In this document: positions 51,450-58,795 of the stretch, piece after piece
Numbering within the stretch: the stretch's first letter is position 1
How the letters are laid out: every line of letters starts with the position of its first letter
NCBI RefSeq assembly: GCF_008692785.1
Contig: NZ_VXJV01000002.1
Coordinates: forward strand, 62,001-126,000
Direction of reading: 5' to 3'
From: Salmonella enterica subsp. diarizonae
GTDB lineage: Bacteria; Pseudomonadota; Gammaproteobacteria; Enterobacterales; Enterobacteriaceae
DNA: 64,000 nt
Translations under genes and position numbers: made by a program
Notes under the pieces: model-generated
The model's database searches: none
What the model was told of the DNA's origin: nothing
Seen by the model: only the letters and a program-made list of their open reading frames with translations

Positions 51450-51526
51450 CATGTAACTTATTGATTATTAATTGTTTTTGCGCTTGAATAATCCTCAAGG
51501 TGACCACGTTTTTAAATTCAGAATGC

Positions 51527-51559
51527 AAAAAAAGCCCACGGTTTGACGTCGTGGGCTTC
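51527..51559 (-). terminator. Terminator of the hok-type message
   Basis: On the minus strand, GCCCACG, nine bases and CGTGGGC are followed by seven T. It lies about 100 bases beyond the hok stop codon, as expected for the 3' end of a stable hok mRNA. Confidence 0.8.
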
Positions 51560-51659
51560 GACTTTTTGACTTCGTACATACCCGGTAGAGAAAGGGTGCC
51601 TTACGATTGTCACCTTAAACAACCGAATGACGAGGGATTGCACCCCCGTCGCGGTTTCC

Positions 51660-51800
51660 TTACTGCTTACATTGTAAGAACGCCGCAAACTCCGCTCCCC
51701 AAAACTTCATACGCACTTCACATAACGATCCATGCAGCATGGAGAATGTGAGGACTATCACCACAAAAATTGTGATGACCAGTAACGGTTTTTGCAGCAT
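51660..51800 (-). CDS. Hok/Gef-family type I toxin
   Basis: A 46-residue protein. Residues 5-22 form a membrane helix (LLVITIFVVIVLTFSMLH), followed by the family signature SLCEVRMK (residues 25-32) and a C-terminal tail AAFLQCKQ. This is the Hok layout: one helix, then SLCE, then a short periplasmic tail with a second Cys. A terminator hairpin follows. Hok proteins depolarise the inner membrane and are silenced by an antisense Sok RNA. No Sok promoter was assigned. The frame is intact although the neighbouring phage gene is broken. Confidence 0.75.
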   Translation of the reverse strand: MLQKPLLVITIFVVIVLTFSMLHGSLCEVRMKFWGAEFAAFLQCKQ

Positions 51801-51897
51801 GGCGCTTGCTCGTTTTTCGGAGAGGCACTAACCTATCACTTGCTTAGGGTAGACGGTTAGGGCCTCGGTTAACAGTAATGTTTCCGGGGCCTTTCCA
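51801..51897 (-). promoter_or_regulatory. hok-type leader with possible antisense RNA
   Basis: The stretch upstream of the toxin ORF is where hok loci carry the leader and the antisense Sok gene on the opposite strand. It has repeated GGTTAG/CTAACC-type words and GGCCTCGG / CCGGGGCC. I could not define the antisense promoter. Confidence 0.35.
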
Positions 51898-52541
51898 GTG
51901 GACCTCCGACCAGCATCGAAGGCACCCGCGACTTGGTACACTGAATCCGGTAGGGATGTTTATGCCTTCCGGTGCGGGGAGGTCTGCCACATCATTAATC
52001 CCGATATCAGTCAGGAGATCTACGGAATGCTTGAATATATCGGGGCGTTGCTGTCGGCCAGTCTCTCACGTTCTGCGGATCAGTTTCGCAAATACTACTA
52101 TGACAACGGCTCACACGCGGGCTGCATTATCCACATCGGAACAGCCGCCGTTAACCGCGAGAGCATGGAAGCGCTGAAAAAAACGTTAACGGAATCGCGG
52201 GGCGGCGGCGCGTTTAAAAACCTGCTGATCCCGATCACTGGCGGGGGCAAAGACGGGGTGTAGATCCTGCCATTCCAGCAAATCACCGCCAAAGATGAGT
52301 TTATGAATATCAAAGCGTCTTCGCGTGATGATGTGCCGACCTTTCATCGCGTACCGCCGCAATTGCTGGGTGCTATGCCGGGCGAGAAGGGATGTTTGGC
52401 GACATAGAAAAAGCAGTGCGCGTCTTCGCTATCAATGAACTTAATCCGGCAATGGAAGCCCTCAAATATATCAATGACTGGCCTGGCGAAGAGGTGGTAC
52501 GCTTTAACCCTTACGCACTACTGGAACAGAACAGCGCCTGA
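51898..52541 (+). pseudogene. Broken P2-type phage portal protein gene (gpQ family)
   Basis: The frame reads CHIINPDISQEIYGMLEYIG, FRKYYYDNGSHAGCI and GGGKDGV. It then hits TAG at 52261 (probably from CAG) and continues in the same frame as ILPFQQITAKDEFMNIK and HRVPPQLLGAMPGEKG. After a one-base shift near 52390 it goes on as MFGDIEKAVRVFAINEL to LEQNSA at 52541. These blocks match the C-terminal half of P2-like portal proteins. The N-terminal part is missing. So there is a 5' truncation, one nonsense change and one frameshift. Confidence 0.85.
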
Positions 52542-52547
52542 TACCTC

Positions 52548-52577
52548 TGGCAGGTTATCGCTGACCATGACCTGCCA
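52548..52577. repeat. Hairpin after portal remnant
   Basis: TGGCAGGT and ACCTGCCA are perfect eight-base arms around 14 bases, starting seven bases after the end of the portal frame. No T run; the role is unknown. Confidence 0.4.
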
Positions 52578-52730
52578 CACTATACAGCATAAATTTTTTC
52601 ACTATCCCTGCCTGCTTTCTGCTTATTAACCTGCCGGATCTCAGCACGTTAGCGGCCACGCCTTCACTTAATCTCTCTTTAAAAATAACGCCTCAGCATC
52701 ACGCAGACAGGTGCACGCCTTAGCAATCGA

Positions 52731-53003
52731 ATGCGAGCCAGTTCGTCGTACACAAAGGCGCTCACACGGCGATTTAGCTATGTTTTCGACGGGTTGCCTT
52801 CCAGCCGCCGTTGCGTGGGCTGTTCCCCCGTCACCTGTGCGCGGCAAACGCTTCAATTTTTGTGCACGCACCGATCCGGCCTCAGACCGCGCCAGTACAG
52901 GCCGGAAAGGGCAAAAAATAGGCACAAAAAAATTGTGCAAAATTGTGCGCTATTGTGCAGCTTTGCAATCAGTTATATGAGTACCATTTTGCGCGCCGGA
53001 TAA
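52731..53003 (+). pseudogene. Phage-like ORF or remnant, unassigned
   Basis: A 90-codon frame rich in Arg, Cys and Ser (for example GCSPVTCARQTLQFLCTH and KKIVQNCALLC). The composition resembles small, Cys/Arg-rich ORFs seen in P2/P4-type phages (Ash/Icd-like annotations), but I cannot confirm the family. There is no good ribosome site. The 3' part coincides with an array of ATTGTGC repeats, so this may be regulatory DNA and not a gene. Confidence 0.25.
52922..52958. promoter_or_regulatory. Three ATTGTGC repeats at 10-bp spacing
   Basis: ATTGTGC occurs at 52932, 52942 and 52952, exactly one helical turn apart, with an inverted GCACAA at 52922-52927. Such spacing places sites on one face of the helix and is typical of cooperative regulator binding or iterons. 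The binding protein is unknown. Confidence 0.45.
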
Positions 53004-53291
53004 ACGCTTTTATTCAGGTTGCGGCGCGTAAATGTTCAGGTCATCAGTAATTCCGCTTCTTCGCCCTGGCAGACTCACCGCTGCGCGGTTCGCTAATCTG
53101 GGCTTGTGGCGAGCGGATCAGTGAACCGATCCTGTGTATTCATAAAGAGGAACCATTGACGAACGAAAAAATAAAAGTTGGTGGTAGTATTATTTGAATT
53201 ATTATTTTCATTGTCAATGGCTTCCTTTCTGATATTTATCATATTACTTCTGATTGCTAATTTATTGTTTTTACCTGGTTTCTCCGTCTGC
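53004..53291. other. Gap downstream of the two-gene AT-rich unit
   Basis: The left half has chromosomal or phage-like GC content and the right half, beyond about 53150, is AT-rich. No convincing gene or terminator for the minus-strand unit is visible. An 86-codon minus frame (53093-53353) overlaps the small gene and looks spurious. Confidence 0.4.
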
Positions 53292-53516
53292 TTAGGTCGA
53301 TAGCGGGAAGCATGGTTTGGCTTGAATAAAATCATCTGAAATGGGTGTTTCACCTGAGGAAGAAATTGTGGAGTAGATATTGTTGTTTTTTAAAAAATTA
53401 CTATCAAATAAATTATTTGTATTTATTAGTTCTCCTAACGGGACAGAAAAAATGCAGAGTAAATTAAAACTCTTGCAAACATTCGTAGTTACAGTGTTTC
53501 CGATGCTAATAGCCAT
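53292..53516 (-). CDS. Small protein of unknown family, second gene of AT-rich unit
   Basis: A 74-aa protein starting MAISIGNTVTTNVCKSFNLL. The frame opens at 53534 with ATG overlapping the stop of the repeat-protein gene (ATGA), but AAGGAG lies six bases before the ATG at 53516, which is the likelier start. It has a moderately hydrophobic stretch (CKSFNLLCIFSVPLGELI, residues 14-31) and a polar Ser/Asn-rich remainder ending KPCFPLST. I recognise no family. It is coupled to the gene before it. Confidence 0.6.
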   Translation of the reverse strand: MAISIGNTVTTNVCKSFNLLCIFSVPLGELINTNNLFDSNFLKNNNIYSTISSSGETPISDDFIQAKPCFPLST

Positions 53517-53530
53517 TTCAATCTCCTTAG

Positions 53531-54889
53531 TCATTTCGTAGTGTTTTCTGTATCAATTATACGTTCTATTAAATTCATATTAGAAGAATTTAAAATTGAA
53601 TTCGCTAATGCAATGTTTCCTGAAGATGATATTTCAACAGTTATAGAGTTATTGTTGATATTTGGGCAGTCGACTAACTCATCCAATAGTTGACTATTAG
53701 TTATATTCAAGACTGGAACGTGGTTTGAAGAGTTTTGTGTTATTAGATTGGCGCTGTTTTCTACAGTGATTGATATAGGGTTATTATCACTAATATTATT
53801 GGAACAGTCGATAATCTCATCGATCAACTCACCATTTGTTAAGGTAAAAGTGTGACCTGCGTTATTTCCAATGTATGATGCACAGCCACTAGTGGTTAAT
53901 TTTATTTCAATTTTTGAATTTGTTATCTCATTAGTGTCTATTATCTCATCTATTAATTCCCCTCCTGTAATAGTCATTGTCGCCGAGTAGAAAGCATTTG
54001 CGGAATTGGTGATTGTTGCATCAATTTTACTGTTTCTGATATGGTTTTTAACGTCCATTGTTTCATCGAGCAACTCCCCTTCTGTAATAGAAATTGTATT
54101 TGCAGATGTTGATACAGATGATGATATTTTGATTTCAACAGAGCTATCTGCAATGGATAAACAATCTATTAACTCATCCACTAACTCTCCTTCAACTATA
54201 TTTATAGAGTTGACATGTGCGTTTGCACTGTCTTTTATTTTGATATTTATATTACTCTTGTTTTTTATTTCCCCACAATCAAGTATTTCGTCTATTAACT
54301 GACCATCATTTATAGAAACAACTCCACACTCCTTATTATCTTCTGGACAATGAATGTTAGCGCAATTTATTAATTCTACATCTAGTTTAAAATTATCAAG
54401 AGGGTTGTCCCCATCATCTATATTAATTATTTCTTTAATTAGATCGGCGTCATTAATAATTAAGCTGCTATCTTGCGCATTGAGTATGATATTGGCCGAG
54501 TCTACAATTAATATTTTTAAAGTTACATTACGTCCTATGGTTCCAGTAATGACTGAATCAATAAGGGCAGCTTGTGACTTGCTTCCATTTTGATTAATGG
54601 AGGAACCTAACGATAATCTTTTGTTAATGGTGACATTTGAACATTGTGTTATTTCTATTTTAACTTTTGCATTATTTCCTATACTTGTTATAAGCGAGGG
54701 GAGTAAAGTTTTTTCGTGAGAACTCCACCGCTCTTCGTCAACAAGGGTAGTGTCATTGCCGGCAACCTTGATAAGAATGTCCTGGTTTGCAGGAATTGTT
54801 ACTGGAAAAGTAACGTCGGGTTGCAATTCATATTTACAATTATTTTTTATGAAATATTCTTTTATATTGTTATTAAGTGTTGTTGTCAT
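53531..54889 (-). CDS. 452-aa repeat protein of unknown family
   Basis: After an N-terminal region (about residues 1-105) the protein is built of about nine degenerate repeats of 36-47 residues. Each opens with a motif such as ELIDEIID, followed by an alternating hydrophobic strand (KIEIKLTTS), SAN and a variable loop ending I-x-x-G. The regular spacing suggests a solenoid, perhaps beta-helical. It is acidic and Asn/Ile-rich, with no signal peptide or membrane helix. AGGAGG precedes the ATG by seven bases. The gene is much more AT-rich than the chromosome, which indicates foreign origin. No family recognised. Confidence 0.75.
   Translation of the reverse strand: MTTTLNNNIKEYFIKNNCKYELQPDVTFPVTIPANQDILIKVAGNDTTLVDEERWSSHEKTLLPSLITSIGNNAKVKIEITQCSNVTINKRLSLGSSINQNGSKSQAALIDSVITGTIGRNVTLKILIVDSANIILNAQDSSLIINDADLIKEIINIDDGDNPLDNFKLDVELINCANIHCPEDNKECGVVSINDGQLIDEILDCGEIKNKSNINIKIKDSANAHVNSINIVEGELVDELIDCLSIADSSVEIKISSSVSTSANTISITEGELLDETMDVKNHIRNSKIDATITNSANAFYSATMTITGGELIDEIIDTNEITNSKIEIKLTTSGCASYIGNNAGHTFTLTNGELIDEIIDCSNNISDNNPISITVENSANLITQNSSNHVPVLNITNSQLLDELVDCPNINNNSITVEISSSGNIALANSILNSSNMNLIERIIDTENTTK
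53559..54573 (-). repeat. Nine degenerate coding repeats of about 110-140 bp
   Basis: The DNA encoding the LIDEIID-type motif recurs at about 54560, 54434, 54297, 54180, 54070, 53952, 53820, 53682 and 53565. Later copies share wording such as CATCNATTAACTC. Divergence between copies shows old tandem duplication followed by drift, with the frame kept open throughout. Confidence 0.7.
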
Positions 54890-55218
54890 TTTATACCTCC
54901 TGAGTGAACGCGTTAAAACACATGGTTAATCATCTTACAAAATTTTGAGTTGCCATCATGAAACCTTGTCTTGATTGAGCGAGTACAGCATTTGAAAACT
55001 TCAATGATCAAACAAACTATTACGATTATGAGCTAATTGGTATTATCATCTGGATTAACTAAATAATGCTTAAATAACATATAAAAAGAGATGTTTAATA
55101 ATATCGAGGCATTATTGTTACCTGCCACGATTTGCAGGATTGAAATTTACTGAAGATTTTTATGCTGCGAATTTTCTCCTGAAAGCTGGATACTGACTGT
55201 AGTAGGGGCAGTCCACAA
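54890..55218. promoter_or_regulatory. Upstream region of the AT-rich unit
   Basis: About 330 AT-rich bases without a convincing gene. The perfect AGGAGG of the repeat-protein gene lies at 54896-54901 (minus strand), and the promoter must be further right. No operator was identified. Confidence 0.4.
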
Positions 55219-55380
55219 ATGGACAAGCGCTGCGAGCGGATTGCGGAGGACGTGAACAGGCGGTTCGATAGAGTTGATGACAATACAAAATGGAAATGGA
55301 GTGCGATTATTATTCCTGTAGGTTCCGTCATTGTGACCGCTGTTGTTGCTTTTCTGATAGCAAAATATGTTTCGCATTGA
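55219..55380 (+). CDS. 53-aa coiled-coil/membrane protein, possible phage lysis-type fragment
   Basis: The frame reads a charged helix (MDKRCERIAEDVNRRFDRVD) followed by WKWSAIIIPVGSVIVTAVVA and a short tail IAKYVSH. This coiled coil plus C-terminal membrane helix resembles XhlA-like phage proteins and many small phage membrane proteins. There is no strong ribosome site, so it may be the 3' part of a decayed gene. Confidence 0.4.
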   Translation: MDKRCERIAEDVNRRFDRVDDNTKWKWSAIIIPVGSVIVTAVVAFLIAKYVSH

Positions 55381-55491
55381 TCCACAAAGTGACCGCTTCT
55401 ATAGTACAATCCGTGTTTATGTGTGGTTTATTGTTTAAGTAAGTGGTTGTTTTAAATGTAAATTATTGATTTTACCGGGACTAATATGGCA

Positions 55492-55511
55492 GCATTGCGG
55501 CCTTTTTTCTT
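55492..55511 (+). repeat. Right 20-bp direct repeat (putative attR)
   Basis: GCATTGCGGCCTTTTTTCTT repeats 51430-51449 exactly. Immediately to its right begins the leader of btuC, so this is the right border of the inserted block. Confidence 0.75.
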
Positions 55512-55569
55512 TCAAGTAGGGAATACCCACCGTAAAATCACGCTACCTCTTTTCAGCTAAATGGATAAC

Positions 55570-56550
55570 ATGCTGACTTTTGCCCGCCAACAACAGCGAC
55601 GAAACCTTCGCTGGCTTCTGAGCCTGTCACTGCTGGTGCTACTGGCTACACTGCTGAGCTTATGCGCAGGCGAACAGTGGATTGCTCCAGGTGACTGGTT
55701 AAGCGCCCGGGGAGAACTGTTTGTCTGGCAAATTCGCCTTCCCCGTACGCTTGCTGTATTACTGGTTGGCGCTGCGCTGGCGCTATCTGGCGCCGTGATG
55801 CAGGCGCTGTTTGAAAACCCGCTTGCCGAACCGGGCCTGCTCGGCGTTTCGAATGGGGCTGGTGTTGGGCTTATTGCCGCCGTCTTGTTGGGGCAGGGGC
55901 AACTGCCAGGATGGTCGCTGGGGCTGTGCGCCATAGCCGGCGCGCTCACTATTACGTTAATTCTGCTGCGTTTTGCGCGCCGCCATCTCTCTACCAGCCG
56001 TTTGCTGTTGGCGGGCGTCGCGCTGGGCATTATCTGTAGCGCTCTGATGACATGGGCTATCTATTTTTCCACCTCTTTCGATCTGCGGCAATTAATGTAC
56101 TGGATGATGGGAGGATTTGGCGGCGTTGACTGGCAGCAGAGCTGGCTGATGATTGCGCTCATCCCGGTGCTGATCTGGATATGTTGCCAGTCGCAACCGA
56201 TGAATATGCTGGTGCTAGGGGAAACCTCGGCCCGTCAGCTCGGCCTGCCGCTGTGGTTCTGGCGCAATCTGTTGGTCGTCGCTACCGGCTGGATGGTGGG
56301 CGTTAGCGTGGCGATGGCGGGGGCGATTGGATTTATTGGCCTGGTTATTCCGCATATCCTGCGTTTATGCGGTTTAACCGATCATCGGGTTTTACTTCCC
56401 GGCTGCGCGCTGGCCGGGGCTATCGCCCTGCTATTAGCTGATGTGGTCGCCCGGCTGGCGCTGGCGTCGGCTGAACTGCCTATCGGAGTTGTCACCGCCA
56501 CGTTGGGCGCGCCGGTGTTTATCTGGCTGTTGCTCAAATCCGCGCGTTAG
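55570..56550 (+). CDS. btuC: Vitamin B12 ABC importer permease BtuC
   Basis: This 326-aa inner-membrane permease has 10 predicted helices and forms BtuC2D2. The family blocks [24 protein letters not shown] and [13 protein letters not shown] (ATPase contact) are present. Two starts compete: ATG at 55561, with no ribosome site, and ATG at 55570, preceded by GGAT and matching the family N-terminus MLTFARQQQ. The inserted element ends 50-60 bases upstream and may alter its expression. Confidence 0.95.
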   Translation: MLTFARQQQRRNLRWLLSLSLLVLLATLLSLCAGEQWIAPGDWLSARGELFVWQIRLPRTLAVLLVGAALALSGAVMQALFENPLAEPGLLGVSNGAGVGLIAAVLLGQGQLPGWSLGLCAIAGALTITLILLRFARRHLSTSRLLLAGVALGIICSALMTWAIYFSTSFDLRQLMYWMMGGFGGVDWQQSWLMIALIPVLIWICCQSQPMNMLVLGETSARQLGLPLWFWRNLLVVATGWMVGVSVAMAGAIGFIGLVIPHILRLCGLTDHRVLLPGCALAGAIALLLADVVARLALASAELPIGVVTATLGAPVFIWLLLKSAR

Positions 56551-56641
56551 CGCATTGGTAAACAACTGTTTTCATCATTCGCAGTCTATGATTAAAGGCT
56601 AACGATGAAACCCACTATTTTACCGACATCAGGGAGACACC

Positions 56642-57193
56642 ATGCAAAACTCGCTTCTTAATACTCACGTTACGACGATTGATGGAGAGGCCACTACGCT
56701 TGAAAAATACGCCGGAAAAGTGCTGCTCATTGTGAATGTCGCCTCCAGATGCGGTCTGACGCCACAATATGAACAGTTGGAAAATATCCAGAAAGCGTGG
56801 GCAGATCAGGGGGTTGTTGTGTTGGGCTTCCCCTGCAACCAGTTTATGGGGCAGGAGCCAGGCAGCGAAGAAGAGATTAAAACCTACTGCGCCAGCACCT
56901 GGGGCGTAACGTTCCCGATGTTCAGCAAAATCGATGTGAATGGCGAAACACGCCATCCTCTGTATCAAAAACTGATAGCCGCTGCGCCAACGGCCGTTGC
57001 GCCGGAGAAGAGTGGTTTTTACGAACGGATGGTGAGCAAAGGGCGTACGCCACTCTATCCGGATGATATTCTGTGGAATTTTGAAAAATTTTTGGTAGGC
57101 CGGGATGGTCAGGTGGTACAGCGTTTTTCACCGGATATGACGCCTGAAGATCCCATTGTGATGGAAAGTATAAAAATCGCGTTGGCAAAATAA
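56642..57193 (+). CDS. btuE: Glutathione peroxidase-like thioredoxin peroxidase BtuE
   Basis: This 183-aa peroxidase of the GPx family is not needed for B12 transport despite its location. The catalytic Cys lies in [15 protein letters not shown] near residue 37 (Cys where animal enzymes have Sec), with the Gln/Trp partners in LGFPCNQF and [14 protein letters not shown] precedes the ATG. The btuD start overlaps its stop by one base. Confidence 0.94.
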   Translation: MQNSLLNTHVTTIDGEATTLEKYAGKVLLIVNVASRCGLTPQYEQLENIQKAWADQGVVVLGFPCNQFMGQEPGSEEEIKTYCASTWGVTFPMFSKIDVNGETRHPLYQKLIAAAPTAVAPEKSGFYERMVSKGRTPLYPDDILWNFEKFLVGRDGQVVQRFSPDMTPEDPIVMESIKIALAK

Positions 57194-57942
57194 TGTCTCA
57201 ATTGATGCAATTAAAGGATGTCGCCGAGAGCACCCGCCTGGGGCCGCTTTCCGGCGAAGTAAGTGCAGGAGAGATTCTTCACCTTGTTGGGCCGAACGGT
57301 GCCGGGAAAAGTACTCTGCTGGCGCGTATGGCGGGGTTAACCTCCGGTGAGGGGAGTATTAGATTTGGCGGAGCGTTGCTGGATACATGGGCGGCGGCAA
57401 AGCTTGCCCAACACCGTGCTTATCTTGCGCAACAGCAAAATCCGCCGTTCGCCATGCCAGTCTGGCATTACCTGACATTGCATCAACCTGACAAAATGCG
57501 AACCGGGCAGCTTAACGAGGTGGCCGATATGCTTGGATTGGGCGACAAACTGGGGCGAAGCGTCAATCAGCTTTCCGGCGGCGAGTGGCAGCGTGTTCGC
57601 CTTGCTGCTGTCGTACTACAAATTCATCCCGACGCTAATCCGGTCGGTCAGTTATTGTTACTTGATGAGCCGATGAATAGCCTTGATGTTGCGCAACAAA
57701 ACGCTCTGGACCGGGTATTGCATCAATTGTGTCAGGCTGGAATCGCGATTGTAATGAGCAGTCATGATCTGAACCACACGCTGCGCCATGCGCATAAAGC
57801 CTGGTTACTAAAGCGCGGTAAACTCATTGCCTGCGGCCGCCGGGAGGAGGTGCTCACCCCCTCTTATCTGGCGCAAGCTTACGGAATGTGCTTTCGACGA
57901 CTCGACGTCGAGGGGCATCAAATGCTCATATCGGCCACTTAA
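57193..57942 (+). CDS. btuD: Vitamin B12 ABC importer ATPase BtuD
   Basis: This 249-aa ATPase powers BtuCD. Walker A is [16 protein letters not shown] near residue 34, the signature is [12 protein letters not shown] near 128, and Walker B is [12 protein letters not shown] near 158, with switch His in SSHDLNHT. The one-base overlap with btuE means coupled translation. Confidence 0.95.
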   Translation: MSQLMQLKDVAESTRLGPLSGEVSAGEILHLVGPNGAGKSTLLARMAGLTSGEGSIRFGGALLDTWAAAKLAQHRAYLAQQQNPPFAMPVWHYLTLHQPDKMRTGQLNEVADMLGLGDKLGRSVNQLSGGEWQRVRLAAVVLQIHPDANPVGQLLLLDEPMNSLDVAQQNALDRVLHQLCQAGIAIVMSSHDLNHTLRHAHKAWLLKRGKLIACGRREEVLTPSYLAQAYGMCFRRLDVEGHQMLISAT

Positions 57943-58018
57943 GTGAAATCGTTTCTTGAAAAGCAGGTAATTTCGACGCTAAATTAATACCAGAATAAAA
58001 ACAGAGGATTGTTGCGGC

Positions 58019-58483
58019 ATGCGTTTTTGGCTTCTTGTTATCACAGCATTATTCCTGGCAGGATGCAGTACTCATCAGGCACCGGCACCAAATGCCAGGT
58101 TATCAGACTCGATTACCGTCATTGCAGGTCTTAACGATCAGTTGCAGTCCTGGCGCGGCACGCCATATCGCTATGGTGGTATGAGTCGCAGAGGCGTGGA
58201 CTGTTCCGGTTTTGTGGTCGTCACTATGCGCGACAAGTTTGATTTGCAGTTGCCGCGCGATACGCGTGAACAATCAAAAATTGGCACCAGAATCGATAAA
58301 GATGAATTGCTTCCCGGAGATTTGGTTTTCTTTAAAACCGGTTCAGGCGAAAGTGGTTTACACGTTGGTATTTACGATACAAATAATGAGTTTATTCATG
58401 CCTCTACCAGCCGTGGCGTGATGCGTTCATCGCTGGATAATGTGTACTGGCGGAAAAGCTTCTGGCAGGCACGACGAATTTAA
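58019..58483 (+). CDS. nlpC: NlpC/P60 family lipoprotein
   Basis: This 154-aa lipoprotein has the lipobox LAGC (Cys16). The NlpC/P60 cysteine-peptidase domain has the Cys in GVDCSGFVVVTM, His in SGLHVGIYD and a third His in FIHASTSRG. It probably cleaves peptidoglycan stem peptides. It follows btuD by 76 bases. Confidence 0.92.
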   Translation: MRFWLLVITALFLAGCSTHQAPAPNARLSDSITVIAGLNDQLQSWRGTPYRYGGMSRRGVDCSGFVVVTMRDKFDLQLPRDTREQSKIGTRIDKDELLPGDLVFFKTGSGESGLHVGIYDTNNEFIHASTSRGVMRSSLDNVYWRKSFWQARRI

Positions 58484-58702
58484 TCTCGCAGACGACATAA
58501 TTTTTATGGTCTATTTTTAGCATATCGCTGGTTGAACTTATGACGTCTGCTGTCATCCTATATAATGATATAACCGTAGCATTTACAAACATACTTCTAT
58601 TAAAAATGGGCATGTTCACGCCCTGTTAAAAGTACAACGTTGGATATTGGTTTATAATCAGAGTAAGTTAAAAAAGGAACCGGTTTACCGGTAAAAAGAA
58701 AA
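58484..58702. promoter_or_regulatory. nlpC-ydiV intergenic region
   Basis: AT-rich, about 220 bases, with no clear terminator. ACCGGTTTACCGGT at 58679-58692 is a tandem/palindromic word just before a small ORF. The ydiV promoter should be here; none is certain. Confidence 0.4.
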
Positions 58703-58795
58703 ATGATGACGCTTCAATTAGTATCTGAAGTTACGTCTGTTTCCGTCCGTAGTGACTGGATGGCGAATAACGCCCTAACTATGGGACTGGCGTAA
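58703..58795 (+). CDS. 30-aa upstream ORF coupled to ydiV
   Basis: The frame MMTLQLVSEVTSVSVRSDWM continues to a stop at 58795 that overlaps the ydiV ATG as TAATG. Two ATG codons open it. AAAAAGAAAA is the only upstream purine stretch, so initiation is weak. A leader ORF that re-initiates ydiV is plausible. Confidence 0.4.
   Translation: MMTLQLVSEVTSVSVRSDWMANNALTMGLA

Larger units (their letters stand above)
51430..55511. mobile_element. Degraded prophage remnant between ihfA and btuC
   Basis: This 4.08-kb block is bounded by a perfect 20-bp direct repeat in the ihfA terminator and interrupts the usual ihfA-btuC adjacency. It holds a hok-type toxin gene, a disrupted P2-type portal gene, phage-like sequence with an operator-like array, an AT-rich two-gene unit and a small membrane ORF. 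There is no integrase, tail or replication gene, so it cannot move on its own. The P2-type origin rests on the portal sequence. Confidence 0.75.

Noticed and set aside
51500-51751. 83-codon plus frame in the left part of the insert
   Set aside because: It is antisense to the Hok-type gene and its terminator.
53093-53353. 86-codon minus frame downstream of the AT-rich unit
   Set aside because: It begins inside the better supported 74-aa gene, has no ribosome site and is rich in Asn/Thr by composition.
55381-55569. Possible cobalamin riboswitch before btuC
   Set aside because: I saw no B12-box-like conserved core; the leader is too short after the insertion border.
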